NCBI GenBank assembly: GCA_017745075.1
Contig: JAGIAD010000003.1
Coordinates: forward strand, 62,001-126,000
Direction: 5' to 3'
Origin: Sphingobacteriaceae bacterium
GTDB taxonomy: Bacteria; Bacteroidota; Bacteroidia; Sphingobacteriales; Sphingobacteriaceae
DNA length: 64,000 nucleotides
The position numbers and the translations under genes are program-made. Shown here one piece after another: positions 19,282 through 27,818 of the stretch. The notes under the pieces were generated by a model. The model saw only the letters and a program-made list of their open reading frames with translations. It was not told the origin of the DNA and made no database searches. Position 1 is the stretch's first letter. Every line of letters begins with the position of its first letter.

Positions 19282-19693
19282 CGCTTTTAACAATTATTTT
19301 TTTTGGTGGTTCAATCAGTTCTTTTATTCCAAGGGTATCAACCTTTTTAGCAACTTCCGTCAGTTTACTTTTAAACATCAGGTCGGCTTTTAACGATTTA
19401 TACTCCCATCGTAATTCTTTTACTTCTTTATTTAACTTATCAATGCGGCGCACATTGTTTACTGCAAAGTGGCTATTAGCAATGTAAACCATCCCCAAAA
19501 AGGCCAGAAAACACAGAAAAGGCAAAGCATCGGTTGCCGCTTCCTTACTTACCAATCCATCATTAAAAAGCTTGCTGATGAAGGAGTTACTATCCATCTT
19601 TTCTTCAGCAGTTTTTGGCTTTTTGGGCGCAGCTTTTAATTCCGGCTCAGGTCCAGCTTCCTCTTCTTCTATCTCTTCTCTAAACCTGTTCAT
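19271..19693 (-). CDS. FtsL-like cell division protein
   Basis: 140 aa bitopic membrane protein. An acidic cytoplasmic stretch is followed by a helix ALPFLCFLAFLGMVYIAN (~57-74) and a coiled-coil-like periplasmic segment (NKEVKELRWEYKSLKADLM). It ends near PPKKI, as seen in Bacteroidota FtsL-like proteins. The position between rsmH and ftsI is the standard ftsL slot. In other bacteria FtsL pairs with FtsB and FtsQ to activate FtsWI. Overlaps: 4 bp with rsmH (ATGA) and 11 bp with ftsI. Sequence conservation is weak, so synteny carries the call. Confidence 0.85.
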   Translation of the reverse strand: MNRFREEIEEEEAGPEPELKAAPKKPKTAEEKMDSNSFISKLFNDGLVSKEAATDALPFLCFLAFLGMVYIANSHFAVNNVRRIDKLNKEVKELRWEYKSLKADLMFKSKLTEVAKKVDTLGIKELIEPPKKIIVKSDEY

Positions 19694-20595
19694 ATTTTTT
19701 CTGCAATTCTTAGTTTCGCACTGCGAGCCCGATTGTTTTGCGCAATCTCCTCATCAGTGGCAATGATCGCTTTACGTGTAATAACATTAAATGGCTTCTG
19801 CTGGTTCCCGAAGAAATCTTTCTCTACCTCTCCCTGAAACTTTCCTTTTGCCATGAAGTTTTTAACCGGCCTGTCTTCCAAAGAGTGATAAGACATCACC
19901 ACCAAATGACCACCAGGCTTTAAAACTTCAGCCGCTTGCTGTAAAAAATCTTCGAGCACCTGAATTTCTGCATTCACCTCTATCCTAAGCGCCTGAAAAA
20001 CCTGCGCCAGGTATTTATTTTCTTTACCTTTAGGAATATAGGCCGATATAGCCGCTTTCAGGCTATTGATATCAGTAAAAGGCTTTTCTAAACGCGCAGT
20101 AACAATGGCTCGAGCCAAAGACTTCGCATTTTTTACCTCACCGTAAATGCCAAAAATTTTATGCAGTTTATCTTCAGCATAGGTATTCAGGATTTCAGCA
20201 GCAGTTAAATTGCGGTGCTGATCCATGCGCATATCCAGATCGGCGTTGTGACGGATTGAAAAACCACGTTCAGGCACATCAAACTGATGAGAAGAAACTC
20301 CCAGATCAGCCAGTATACCATCTACCTGCCTGAAACCTTTTAAACGCAGGTTATTTTTCAAAAACCCGAAGTTCTGGTCAATAAACACGAAACGGTCATC
20401 ATCAGGAATATTGGCCTGCGCATCAGGATCCTGATCAAAAGCGATTAAAGTTCCTTTCGGTCCCAGATGCTTTAAAATCTCTCTCGAATGACCACCGCCA
20501 CCAAAAGTAACATCCACATAAACTCCATCAGGTTTAATATTCAAACCATCAATGCAAGGTTGCAGCATTACAGGTACATGATAATTATTCGCCAT
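19690..20595 (-). CDS. rsmH: 16S rRNA (cytosine-1402-N4)-methyltransferase RsmH
   Basis: 301 aa SAM-dependent enzyme (formerly MraW) that methylates N4 of C1402 in 16S rRNA. It begins MANNYHVPVMLQPC, then shows the SAM-binding block VTFGGGGHSREIL, GILADLGVSSHQFD, the insert with RGFSIRHNADLDMRMD, and VMSYHSLEDRPVKNF. Start chosen is ATG at 20593-20595, because AAGGAGG sits 5 bp upstream; the longer GTG start at 20616 would overlap that site. It overlaps mraZ by 11 bp. Confidence 0.97.
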   Translation of the reverse strand: MANNYHVPVMLQPCIDGLNIKPDGVYVDVTFGGGGHSREILKHLGPKGTLIAFDQDPDAQANIPDDDRFVFIDQNFGFLKNNLRLKGFRQVDGILADLGVSSHQFDVPERGFSIRHNADLDMRMDQHRNLTAAEILNTYAEDKLHKIFGIYGEVKNAKSLARAIVTARLEKPFTDINSLKAAISAYIPKGKENKYLAQVFQALRIEVNAEIQVLEDFLQQAAEVLKPGGHLVVMSYHSLEDRPVKNFMAKGKFQGEVEKDFFGNQQKPFNVITRKAIIATDEEIAQNNRARSAKLRIAEKI

Positions 20596-21052
20596 CCGCA
20601 CCTCCTTTCTTACCACCCATTACTTTCTGAGCCAGGTTAGCAAAATTGGCCGGCACATCATCAAAAATATCTTCGTAAGATTTTTTATCCCAAACCTCGA
20701 TACGGTCTAACTGACAAGCCAAAACCAGATCATTCCCGATACCCGCATACTCCACCAATGATTTCGGCAACAACACACGGCCGGCAGCATCAAGCGAAAG
20801 CTCAGTTGCCCCACGCGTAAAAGCCCTGACAAAGGCCCTGTTTTCCTGATCGTAAATATTAAGCTTAGCAAGGTCAGCCACAACAGCGTCCCATACATTT
20901 TTAGGATAGATAACCAGATTTTTCTCAAAACCACGGTTAATTATGAGCCCATCATTCTCGGCATTAGGCAATTGTTTCTTAAGCGCAGCAGGCACCATAA
21001 GGCGACCTTTTGCGTCAAGTTTACAATCAAATTCTCCTAAAAGTTGGGTCAT
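20585..21052 (-). CDS. mraZ: transcriptional regulator MraZ
   Basis: 155 aa with two AbrB-like swapped-hairpin repeats, each carrying the DxxxR signature: DAKGR at 13-17 (in KLDAKGRLMVPAALKKQL) and DAAGR at 88-92 (in LSLDAAGRVLLPKSL). MraZ forms a ring-shaped oligomer and represses its own cluster by binding short direct repeats upstream. It is the first gene of the division cluster, and three such repeats lie 44-69 bp upstream of its start. Confidence 0.97.
   Translation of the reverse strand: MTQLLGEFDCKLDAKGRLMVPAALKKQLPNAENDGLIINRGFEKNLVIYPKNVWDAVVADLAKLNIYDQENRAFVRAFTRGATELSLDAAGRVLLPKSLVEYAGIGNDLVLACQLDRIEVWDKKSYEDIFDDVPANFANLAQKVMGGKKGGADGE
20601..20607 (-). promoter_or_regulatory. 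strong ribosome binding site deciding the rsmH start
   Basis: Read on the minus strand, AAGGAGG precedes the rsmH ATG by 5 nt. Canonical Shine-Dalgarno sequences are rare elsewhere in this window. It lies inside the 3' end of mraZ and may allow coupled but strong rsmH translation. Confidence 0.75.
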
Positions 21053-21079
21053 AGTGGTATCTACACTTTTTATCTAGTG

Positions 21080-21121
21080 TAAAAGTAAAGAGTTCTACCA
21101 CTTTTTACCACTTTTTACCAC
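21080..21121 (-). promoter_or_regulatory. probable MraZ operator and mraZ promoter
   Basis: On the minus strand three copies of GTGGTA(A/G)A(A/A)A-type repeats occur every 10 bp: GTGGTA at 21121-21116, 21111-21106 and 21101-21096. They resemble the AAAGTG-type MraZ boxes known from Mollicutes and the 10-bp-spaced repeats of E. coli. A weak -7 element TACTTTTA (21087-21080) lies just downstream, so bound MraZ would cover the -33 region. The operator call is good; the promoter element is tentative. Confidence 0.65.
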
Positions 21122-21366
21122 AAAAAAGTTTTCCACATCTTTTTTGTTACAGTAATGGCCCTACAATATTATTAGAATAAGCCAACTAAAACAACCTAAA
21201 AAAGCTTTAATACTGATAATAAGCGGGTTAAAAGCAAATTATAACAAAGTGTCACGCTGGCCCATTTTTATTCATAAATCTTTAGGTTTTTACTAAAAAT
21301 GCTCATTTATAGGTTTAAAATGTAATGACTCTTCCCACTTTAAGTCTTTTTAAGAATTACATACTT

Positions 21367-21475
21367 CACCATTGTGAGGCGGGATATGGGCGAGCCAAAG
21401 CAATCTATTCTGTAATTTATTATCAAGGGATTGCTTCACTCCTGCGCAAAGTCCCTTCTTCAGTTCGCAATGACG
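21367..21475. repeat. 109-bp dispersed hairpin repeat, copy 2
   Basis: Same length and layout as the element at 255-363: a degenerate left end CACCATTGTGAGGCG, inner GGATTGCTTCACTCCTGCGC, and right end TTCGCAATGACG. The left terminus has mutated, so the outer stem is weaker than in copy 1. The rest of the 569-bp gap 21053-21621 holds the mraZ control region and the upstream region of the PepSY gene, with no other gene seen. Confidence 0.75.
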
Positions 21476-21621
21476 GGATTAACCCCAACTTACTTTAATG
21501 ATTAAAAACTTTTGACTTATTTAGACTCATTAAAAATAATTTGGATAAGCGGGATTAAAACTGTTTTTTTGTAGCAAAACAAATTCTGAAATACGTTCCC
21601 GATTAAGGGTATATCCGCTAA

Positions 21622-23190
21622 ATGAAATCAGCAGGCAATTCTAAAAAAATCAGTTGGGCAAAACATCAAAAGAGATGGTTCGGTAAATGGCACCTTTATC
21701 TTGGTATTATTGCAGGTGCAATAGTGGCCTTTGTAGGGTTAACAGGTAGCATTCTTGTTTTCCAGGATGAGATTGACCGCGCTTTAAACCCAAAGCTTTT
21801 CGAGGTAATGGCGCAAAAGCAAAAAATGCCGGCCGAAGAGATTGTGCCGCTCATTAAAAAGAACTATCCGAAACTTAAAATCGACTACCTGATGCTGTAC
21901 AACTTCAAAAACCCCAATGAAGCTTACAGCATTCTAGATTTAAAAAGCAATGAAGAAACTTTTATTAATCCGTATACAGGAAAGATAAGCGGCAAAAGAA
22001 TACACACCAGTTCTTTTATCCATGTGGTTACCGAACTGCACCGTACATTGCTGATCCCCGTTGTGGGGCGGTACATCTGTGGTTTAGCTGCCCTATGCCT
22101 TTTGATTTTAACCATTTCCGGCCTGCGTTTATGGATCCCAAAGAAATGGAAACAGTTAAAATCGGCACTTACGGTAAGGTTTAGGGGTTCTTTTAAAAGG
22201 CAAAATTACGACTGGCACAATTCACTCGGTTTTTATTCCTCTCCATTTGTAGCGATATTGAGTCTTACCGGTTTTTCTATTACTTTTTCTACGCTGGTTA
22301 TACCGCTATTATTTTTACTTAGCGGAAAATCGCCACAAGGAGTCGCCCAACTCTTAGGCGCAAAATCGGCATGGCATGCACAGGCAGTACCTCTTCCGCT
22401 TAAGCAGATTGTTGCTGCAGTTAAAGAAATGCCAGATGCCCATATTGGAGGAATAGCTTTTCCGGCCGACAAAATAGGAACATACCGTTTAGATGTTTTG
22501 AGCGGAAACTTACCTAAACAAGGAAAGCGGGAAATGTTGGTTGTTGACCAATATACCGGCAAAGTATTGTTAAACAGTCGCAAGGACTTCCCAAATGTTG
22601 GTAATGCCTACCTCGGCTGGTTAACCCCCATCCATTACGGCAGTTTCGGAGGCAGACCTACGCAGGTTATTGCCATTATTGCAGGATTAATGCCATTGGC
22701 CCTTTTTATTACCGGATTTTTGATCTGGTGGCCCCGTTATAAAAAACAAAAAAGAGGCAATAAGCAAAAAACAAGAGGAGTAGCTTTGGATGAGACACCG
22801 GAAACTGCCATAGATGAGAATGTATCAAAACCAGCTAAAATTAAAGCAACGTTACCCAAACATGGCAAATATTTTGTAATTAATTTTACATCGGGATTGA
22901 AATATGCTTTGATTATCCTTCCGATCAGTTTTATTATGGGTGCGTTGTACGGCCTGCCTTCGGGAATCATTATCCAGCCGGCCATTTTTGTAGTGGCTTT
23001 CAGCTGCGTGATGGTGTGTTTAAATTTTATATGTGCCTTATTATCTGAAGTATTCAATATCCTGTTTTTATTACCTTTTAAAAAAGGCAGTTACAAAGTA
23101 ACCCGTTATTTCGCGCTGTCAACAGCATTTCTGGTGTGTTACCTGGCTGTTTATATGGTATTGCTGAATACGGGATTACAGGTTTTTTAA
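21622..23190 (+). CDS. PepSY-associated TM helix domain protein
   Basis: 522 aa inner-membrane protein. A basic N-terminus leads into helix 1 (~25-47), then a periplasmic PepSY-like part, the GLRLWIPKKWK segment after helix 2 (~150-172), a helix near 205-235, another periplasmic part (YRLDVLSGN, VVDQYTGKVL), helix ~352-375 followed by IWWPRYKK, and two more helices at the end. The PepSY_TM family often sits with siderophore receptors and is proposed to act in iron uptake or ferric reduction. No receptor is adjacent here, so function is open. It is monocistronic with a shared terminator downstream. Confidence 0.85.
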   Translation: MKSAGNSKKISWAKHQKRWFGKWHLYLGIIAGAIVAFVGLTGSILVFQDEIDRALNPKLFEVMAQKQKMPAEEIVPLIKKNYPKLKIDYLMLYNFKNPNEAYSILDLKSNEETFINPYTGKISGKRIHTSSFIHVVTELHRTLLIPVVGRYICGLAALCLLILTISGLRLWIPKKWKQLKSALTVRFRGSFKRQNYDWHNSLGFYSSPFVAILSLTGFSITFSTLVIPLLFLLSGKSPQGVAQLLGAKSAWHAQAVPLPLKQIVAAVKEMPDAHIGGIAFPADKIGTYRLDVLSGNLPKQGKREMLVVDQYTGKVLLNSRKDFPNVGNAYLGWLTPIHYGSFGGRPTQVIAIIAGLMPLALFITGFLIWWPRYKKQKRGNKQKTRGVALDETPETAIDENVSKPAKIKATLPKHGKYFVINFTSGLKYALIILPISFIMGALYGLPSGIIIQPAIFVVAFSCVMVCLNFICALLSEVFNILFLLPFKKGSYKVTRYFALSTAFLVCYLAVYMVLLNTGLQVF

Positions 23191-23255
23191 GTCAGGTATT
23201 TCGGTCTCACAATTTTATTTGTTATTATATAGAAAGTCAATATCTTACATTACAA

Positions 23256-23290
23256 AAAAGGCCTTGCAGATGATATTTGCAAGGCCTTTT
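23256..23290. terminator. bidirectional intrinsic terminator between convergent genes
   Basis: AAAAGGCCTTGCA (23256-23268) pairs perfectly with TGCAAGGCCTTTT (23278-23290). A-run and T-run flanks let it serve both the plus-strand PepSY gene and the minus-strand pgk. Confidence 0.9.
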
Positions 23291-23308
23291 CATATTTATT
23301 GGTATTTT

Positions 23309-24502
23309 TTACCCGTTAATGGCTTTAACGCCCGGTAATTCTTTACCTTCCATGTATTCGAGTAAAGCACCACCGCCGGTAGAAACATAACTTACTTCAT
23401 CTTCCATTCCGAATTTGGCAATCGCTGCAGCCGAATCGCCACCGCCGATCAATGAAAATGCGCCGTTATCTTTAGTAGCCGCTACAACTGCATCGGCAAC
23501 TGCTTTGGTACCTACCTGGAAGCTTTCCATCTCGAAAACACCCATTGGACCATTCCATAATAAAGTTTTAGAGTTTTTAATCACCTCCTGGAACAATTCG
23601 GCTGTTTTCGGGCCAATATCCAGCCCCATCCAACCTTCAGGAATCTGACCTGATGTGACATCTTTTTTATCTGCATCGTTGGCAAAACGATCGGCAATTA
23701 CCGTATCAACAGGTAAAATCAGGTTTACGCCTTTTGCCTTTGCTTTTTCAATCAGTTCTAACGAAAGCTCCTGTTTATCGGCCTCTAATAAAGAAGTACC
23801 TATTTCGCCACCCTGTGCTTTGGCAAAAGTATAAGCCATGCCCCCACCAATAATGAGGTTATCAACTTTTTCCAATAATTTCTCGATCAAAAGGATTTTA
23901 TCAGATACTTTGGCACCGCCCATAATGGCCGTGAATGGACGTTCTGCATGGTTTAAAATCTTCTCAGCATTTTCAACCTCCGAAGCCATTAAATAACCGA
24001 AGTATTTTGCATTAGGGAAAAACTGTGCAATAATCGAAGTAGAAGCATGTGCGCGGTGCGCCGTTCCAAAAGCGTCGTTTACGTAAACATCGCCAAGTTT
24101 TGATAATTTTTCGGCAAAAGAAACATCACCTTTTTCTTCTTCTTTATAGAAACGGAGGTTCTCGAGCAATAAAATTTCACCAGGTTTTAAATCCGCAGCC
24201 TGTTTTACCGCGCTTTCGCCGATACAGTCATCAGCAAATTTTACATCAACACCGGTCAAAGCAGATAAATCGCTTAAAATGTGTTTTAAAGAATATTTAT
24301 CGGTTGGTCCATCTTTCGGACGGCCCAGGTGCGACATTAAAATAACAGAACCACCATCTTTTAAGATTTTAGAAATGGTAGGTAAGGCAGCCCTGATCCT
24401 TTTATCATCAGTAATTTTAAATTCGTCGTCTAAAGGAACGTTAAAATCTACCCTGATCAGGGCTTTTCTATCTTTAAAGTCGAACTGGTCAATTGTGTTC
24501 AT
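23309..24502 (-). CDS. pgk: phosphoglycerate kinase
   Basis: 397 aa cytoplasmic glycolytic enzyme converting 1,3-bisphosphoglycerate and ADP to 3-phosphoglycerate and ATP. It begins with the conserved [12 protein letters not shown], followed by [41 protein letters not shown], and the C-terminal nucleotide loop [13 protein letters not shown]. Length fits the family. It starts 6 bp after a GNAT gene ends, so both are probably one transcript; gap, the preceding glycolytic enzyme, is 2.1 kb upstream in the same orientation. Confidence 0.98.
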   Translation of the reverse strand: MNTIDQFDFKDRKALIRVDFNVPLDDEFKITDDKRIRAALPTISKILKDGGSVILMSHLGRPKDGPTDKYSLKHILSDLSALTGVDVKFADDCIGESAVKQAADLKPGEILLLENLRFYKEEEKGDVSFAEKLSKLGDVYVNDAFGTAHRAHASTSIIAQFFPNAKYFGYLMASEVENAEKILNHAERPFTAIMGGAKVSDKILLIEKLLEKVDNLIIGGGMAYTFAKAQGGEIGTSLLEADKQELSLELIEKAKAKGVNLILPVDTVIADRFANDADKKDVTSGQIPEGWMGLDIGPKTAELFQEVIKNSKTLLWNGPMGVFEMESFQVGTKAVADAVVAATKDNGAFSLIGGGDSAAAIAKFGMEDEVSYVSTGGGALLEYMEGKELPGVKAING

Positions 24503-24508
24503 GTTTAA

Positions 24509-24946
24509 TTATTTTGATTTTAAGTTTAATTTCATTTCATAGTGGAAGCCGATCCCTGGGATATCAAATTCGGGCGACTCGGTGGTAAAACCGATTTTTT
24601 TATAAAAGGCTGCTGCTGTTGAGCGGGCATTGCACCATAAGTAATCGGTATTATATTCTTTTAAGTATTCGATGGCAAAGGTAACCAGTGCGGCACCATA
24701 TCCATTTCCAACGGCTTCAGGGTGCGTAGCCATGCCACGGAGCTGGTACCCCTCTCCCTCTTCCGAAAAAAAATCGTTCCGCATAAAGGTGGCAATGGAT
24801 TTTATTTCGCCATCTGTTAAAAAACCAAGGTGAAAAGTATCGTAGGCAAGATCGCCTTCAAAAACACAGGCTTCCAATGGCTTATTATTGCGTAAAACCA
24901 GGCTTCTTAAAGGCAGTACTTCTTCCGGAAGAATAAATTTGACCAT
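24509..24946 (-). CDS. GNAT family N-acetyltransferase
   Basis: 145 aa from the ATG at 24944-24946 (MVKFILPEEVLPLRSLVLR). An upstream in-frame start at 25009 would add 21 residues that precede the conserved fold, so the shorter form is preferred. The acetyl-CoA loop is HPEAVGNGYGAALV, preceded by YQLRGMAT and followed by CNARSTAAAFYKKIGF, both usual for GNATs. Substrate unknown. It lies 6 bp upstream of pgk. Confidence 0.8.
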   Translation of the reverse strand: MVKFILPEEVLPLRSLVLRNNKPLEACVFEGDLAYDTFHLGFLTDGEIKSIATFMRNDFFSEEGEGYQLRGMATHPEAVGNGYGAALVTFAIEYLKEYNTDYLWCNARSTAAAFYKKIGFTTESPEFDIPGIGFHYEMKLNLKSK

Positions 24947-25103
24947 ATTTTTTATCGTTAGCTTATATCTGAAGACATTGCTATAGGGATACACCGCAAA
25001 CGTTTGCAAAGTTAATAAAGCAATTGAAACACGATAATAATACGGCTTAGAATTTTCAACATTTTAGCTACTCGCCGGGTAGGTATCTTCATTAAGTTAA
25101 AGT

Positions 25104-25173
25104 TTTAACCACAGATCTACACAGATAAACACGGATTTTATATCTGTGTGCATCCTTTTTATCTGTGGTTAAA
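25104..25173. repeat. compound hairpin repeat
   Basis: The outer arms TTTAACCACAGAT (25104-25116) and ATCTGTGGTTAAA (25161-25173) are perfect reverse complements. Nested inside, ACACAGAT (25119-25126) pairs with ATCTGTGT (25142-25149). No T-run follows. It resembles the dispersed ACCACAGAT/ACACAGAT palindromes seen in many bacterial genomes. Confidence 0.7.
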
Positions 25174-25184
25174 TGATGCTAATT

Positions 25185-26540
25185 GCTTCGAGGGCTTAAC
25201 TTAACGACATTGAGATTAAGGATACAGCGGAGAACAGGAGCAAATGGGGGCTTAAATTATGCGTTCCTGAAAATTTATTCTGTTTTTTTGTAAAGCAGGT
25301 CCATTGCCTTTCGGTTGCGGTAGTCCTTCTTTTCGCTCCTATCTTTTTGTGATTGTAAGTGAATGATAACAGGTAGTAAAACAAAAAGGATAGCCGCTGC
25401 AATAAGGTTTATTTAACAGGAGCCTGCGAAACAAAACCACCGTATATATTAGCAAAAACAATAAGCAGTTTGTGTCGGCTTCCTTGCAGATAAAGAAGTG
25501 CCTAGCCCCGGGCGTAGCGGCATCCCCGCAGCGTAGCAGAGGGATATAGCGGAGAACGGGAACAAATGTTAATAGTAGCTTAAGTCTTCCGCTCCTAAAA
25601 TTTATTCTATTTTTTGTAAAGCAGGTTCATTGCCTTTCGGTTGGGGCAGTCCTTCTTTCCGCTCCTATATTTTTGTGATTGTAAGTGAATGATAACAGGT
25701 AGTAAAACAAAAAGGATAGCCGCTCCAATAAGGTTTATTTAACACGAGCCTGCGAAACAAAACCGCCATATATTAGCAAGCAGCTTTGTATCGGCTTCCT
25801 TGCAGATAAAGAAGTACTTAACCCCGGGCGTAGCGGCATCCCCGCAGCGTAGCGGAGGGATATAGCAGAGAACGGGAACAAATGTTAAGAGTAGCTTAAG
25901 TCTTTCGCTCCTAAAATTTATTTTATTTTTTCGTAAAGCAGGTTCATTGCCTTTCGGTTGCGGTAGTCCTTCTTTCCGCTCCTATCTTTTTGTGATGGTA
26001 AGTGAATGATGATAGGCAGTAAAACAAAAAGGATAACCGCTCCAATAAGGTTTATTTAACACGAGCCTGCGAAACAAAACAACCGTATATATTAGCAAAA
26101 ACAATAAGCAGCTTTGTATAGGCTTCCTTGCAGAGAAGAAGTTCCTAGCCCCGGTCGTAGCGGCATCCCCGCAGCGCAGCGGAGGGATATAGCGGAGAAC
26201 GGGAACAAATGTTAAGAGTAGCTTAAGTCTTTCGCTCCTAAAATTTATTTTATTTTTTCGTAAAGCAGGTTCATTGCCTTTCGGTTGCGGTAGTCCTTCT
26301 TTCCGCTCCTATCTTTTTGTGATGGTAAGTGAATGATGACAGGTAGTAAAACAAAAAGGATAACCGCTCCAATAAGGTTTATTTAACACGAGCCTGCGAA
26401 ACAAAACAACCGTATATATTAGCAAAAACAATAAGCAGCTTTGTATAGGCTTCCTTGCAGAGAAGAAGTTCCTAGCCCCGGGCGTAGCGGCATCCCCGCA
26501 GCGCAGCGGAGGGATATAGCGGAGAACGGGAACAGACTTT
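25185..26540. repeat. four tandem repeats of about 320 bp
   Basis: The shared anchor TAAAGCAGGT occurs at 25291, 25617, 25934 and 26261, giving periods of 326, 317 and 327 bp. Each unit ends with a GC-rich block (CCCCGGGCGTAGCGGCATCC onward to GGAGAACGGGAAC). Units 3 and 4 are nearly identical; unit 1 is most diverged. In every unit a minus-strand frame without ATG is open over the same 43-45 codons (25275-25412, 25607-25738, 25918-26055, 26245-26382): a hydrophobic stretch LIGAVILFVLLPVIIHL, then a basic tail ending RNRKAMNLLY plus 2-5 residues. Each frame begins right after an in-frame TAA. No other gene is seen in 25010-26650. Confidence 0.85.
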
Positions 26541-26650
26541 AATAATTATACAGGCGCTGCGCTCCAAAAAAGCACCTTATATATTTAAAGCCTAATATTC
26601 CCACTTATAACAGTTTGTGTGGAGATAAAATCTCACAATGAAAGAAAATA

Positions 26651-27646
26651 TCAGCCTTTTTGTAACGACTCAATTTTTTTCACCACGTCGATTAAACGGC
26701 TGCTGTAACCAAATTCATTATCGTACCAACCCACTACTTTAACCAGATCGCCAACGATTGAAGTTAACAATGAATCGAATATGCACGAATGGGGGTTATC
26801 GATAATATCGATGGAAACAATCGGATCTTCGGTATACTCAATAAGATCTTTCAATTCATTTTCGGCAGCTTTTTTAAAAGCCGCATTAATTTCTCCGATA
26901 GTGGTCTTCTGCTTTAACAGGCAGGTAAAATCAGTTAACGACCCGTTTAAAACCGGAACCCTGATTCCTGCTCCGCCCAAACGGCCTTCCAGTTCCGGAA
27001 AAATGTGCGTAATGGCTTTGGCCGCCCCAGTTGTTGTTGGAATGATGGAAGATGAAGCTGCCCTGGCCCTGCGTAGGTCTTTATGGTTTGCATCATGTAG
27101 ATTCTGATCGCCCGTCATCGAGTGGATGGTTGTAATGTAGCCTTCTTCAACACCCCAGTTATCGTTCAAAATTTTGATCATTGGGGCAATATTATTAGTT
27201 GTACAACTGGCATTTGAAAGTACAGTGCTGCCCAAATCGATCTGGTGGTCGTTTACCCCTAATACCACCATCGGGATATCGTCAGCAGCCGGGGCCGAGA
27301 TCAGTACCTGTTTTGCACCCGCTATAATGTGTTTTTCGGCTGCCTGCCTGCTCAGGTTTTTACCTGTACAATCAACCACAATATCGACCCTTAACGCCGA
27401 CCATGGTAATTCATCAGCCTCCTTAATGGAAAATACAGGAATGGAAACCTGATCGATAACCAGCGCATCAGGCTCGGCAGAAACCAGACCGCCATAAACA
27501 CCATGTACGGTATCATATTTAAATAAATGAGCCATCGTTTTGGCATCAGCCAGATCGTTAACCGCTACCACTTCAAATCCTTCAGCCAATGCTAAACGTA
27601 AAAATGTTCTTCCTATTCTACCAAAACCATTTATTGCCAGCCTCAT
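26651..27646 (-). CDS. gap: type I glyceraldehyde-3-phosphate dehydrogenase
   Basis: 331 aa cytoplasmic enzyme oxidising glyceraldehyde-3-phosphate with NAD and phosphate. The Rossmann start is LAINGFGRIGRTFLR, and VNDLAD at ~29-34 suggests NAD preference. The catalytic cysteine is C148 in SNASCTTNN and the base is H175 in TTIHSMTGD. ARAASSSIIPTTTGAAKA and WYDNEFGYSSRL complete the family pattern. Length is usual. A -7 element TAATTTTG lies just upstream. Another gap paralogue elsewhere in the genome cannot be excluded. Confidence 0.97.
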   Translation of the reverse strand: MRLAINGFGRIGRTFLRLALAEGFEVVAVNDLADAKTMAHLFKYDTVHGVYGGLVSAEPDALVIDQVSIPVFSIKEADELPWSALRVDIVVDCTGKNLSRQAAEKHIIAGAKQVLISAPAADDIPMVVLGVNDHQIDLGSTVLSNASCTTNNIAPMIKILNDNWGVEEGYITTIHSMTGDQNLHDANHKDLRRARAASSSIIPTTTGAAKAITHIFPELEGRLGGAGIRVPVLNGSLTDFTCLLKQKTTIGEINAAFKKAAENELKDLIEYTEDPIVSIDIIDNPHSCIFDSLLTSIVGDLVKVVGWYDNEFGYSSRLIDVVKKIESLQKG

Positions 27647-27666
27647 TGTGTATAAAAATTAGAGCG

Positions 27667-27674
27667 CAAAATTA
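27667..27674 (-). promoter_or_regulatory. putative gap promoter (-7 element)
   Basis: TAATTTTG on the minus strand is an exact match to the Bacteroidota TAnnTTTG element, about 20 bp upstream of the ATG. No TTG is found at the expected -33 distance, so the call is moderate. Confidence 0.4.
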
Positions 27675-27818
27675 GTGTTTATTTATGAATTGAATGTGCA
27701 ATAAATGATTTGGATTAAAGGTTAGTTTGGGCTTTAGAAATTAAGGCCTATAACCAGGAATTTAGCAATATGGAAGCAGAAAAATTAAAGACGTTTTGTG
27801 ATTCGCGCAAAGTAGTAA

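Noticed and set aside
24947..25009. Longer N-terminus for the GNAT gene upstream of pgk
   Set aside because: The additional 21 residues precede the conserved fold and have no family likeness; the ATG at 24946 fits better.
25196..25402. 68-codon minus-strand frame with ATG in the first tandem unit
   Set aside because: This frame is broken in the other three units, while a different frame stays open in all four, so it is not the better coding candidate.
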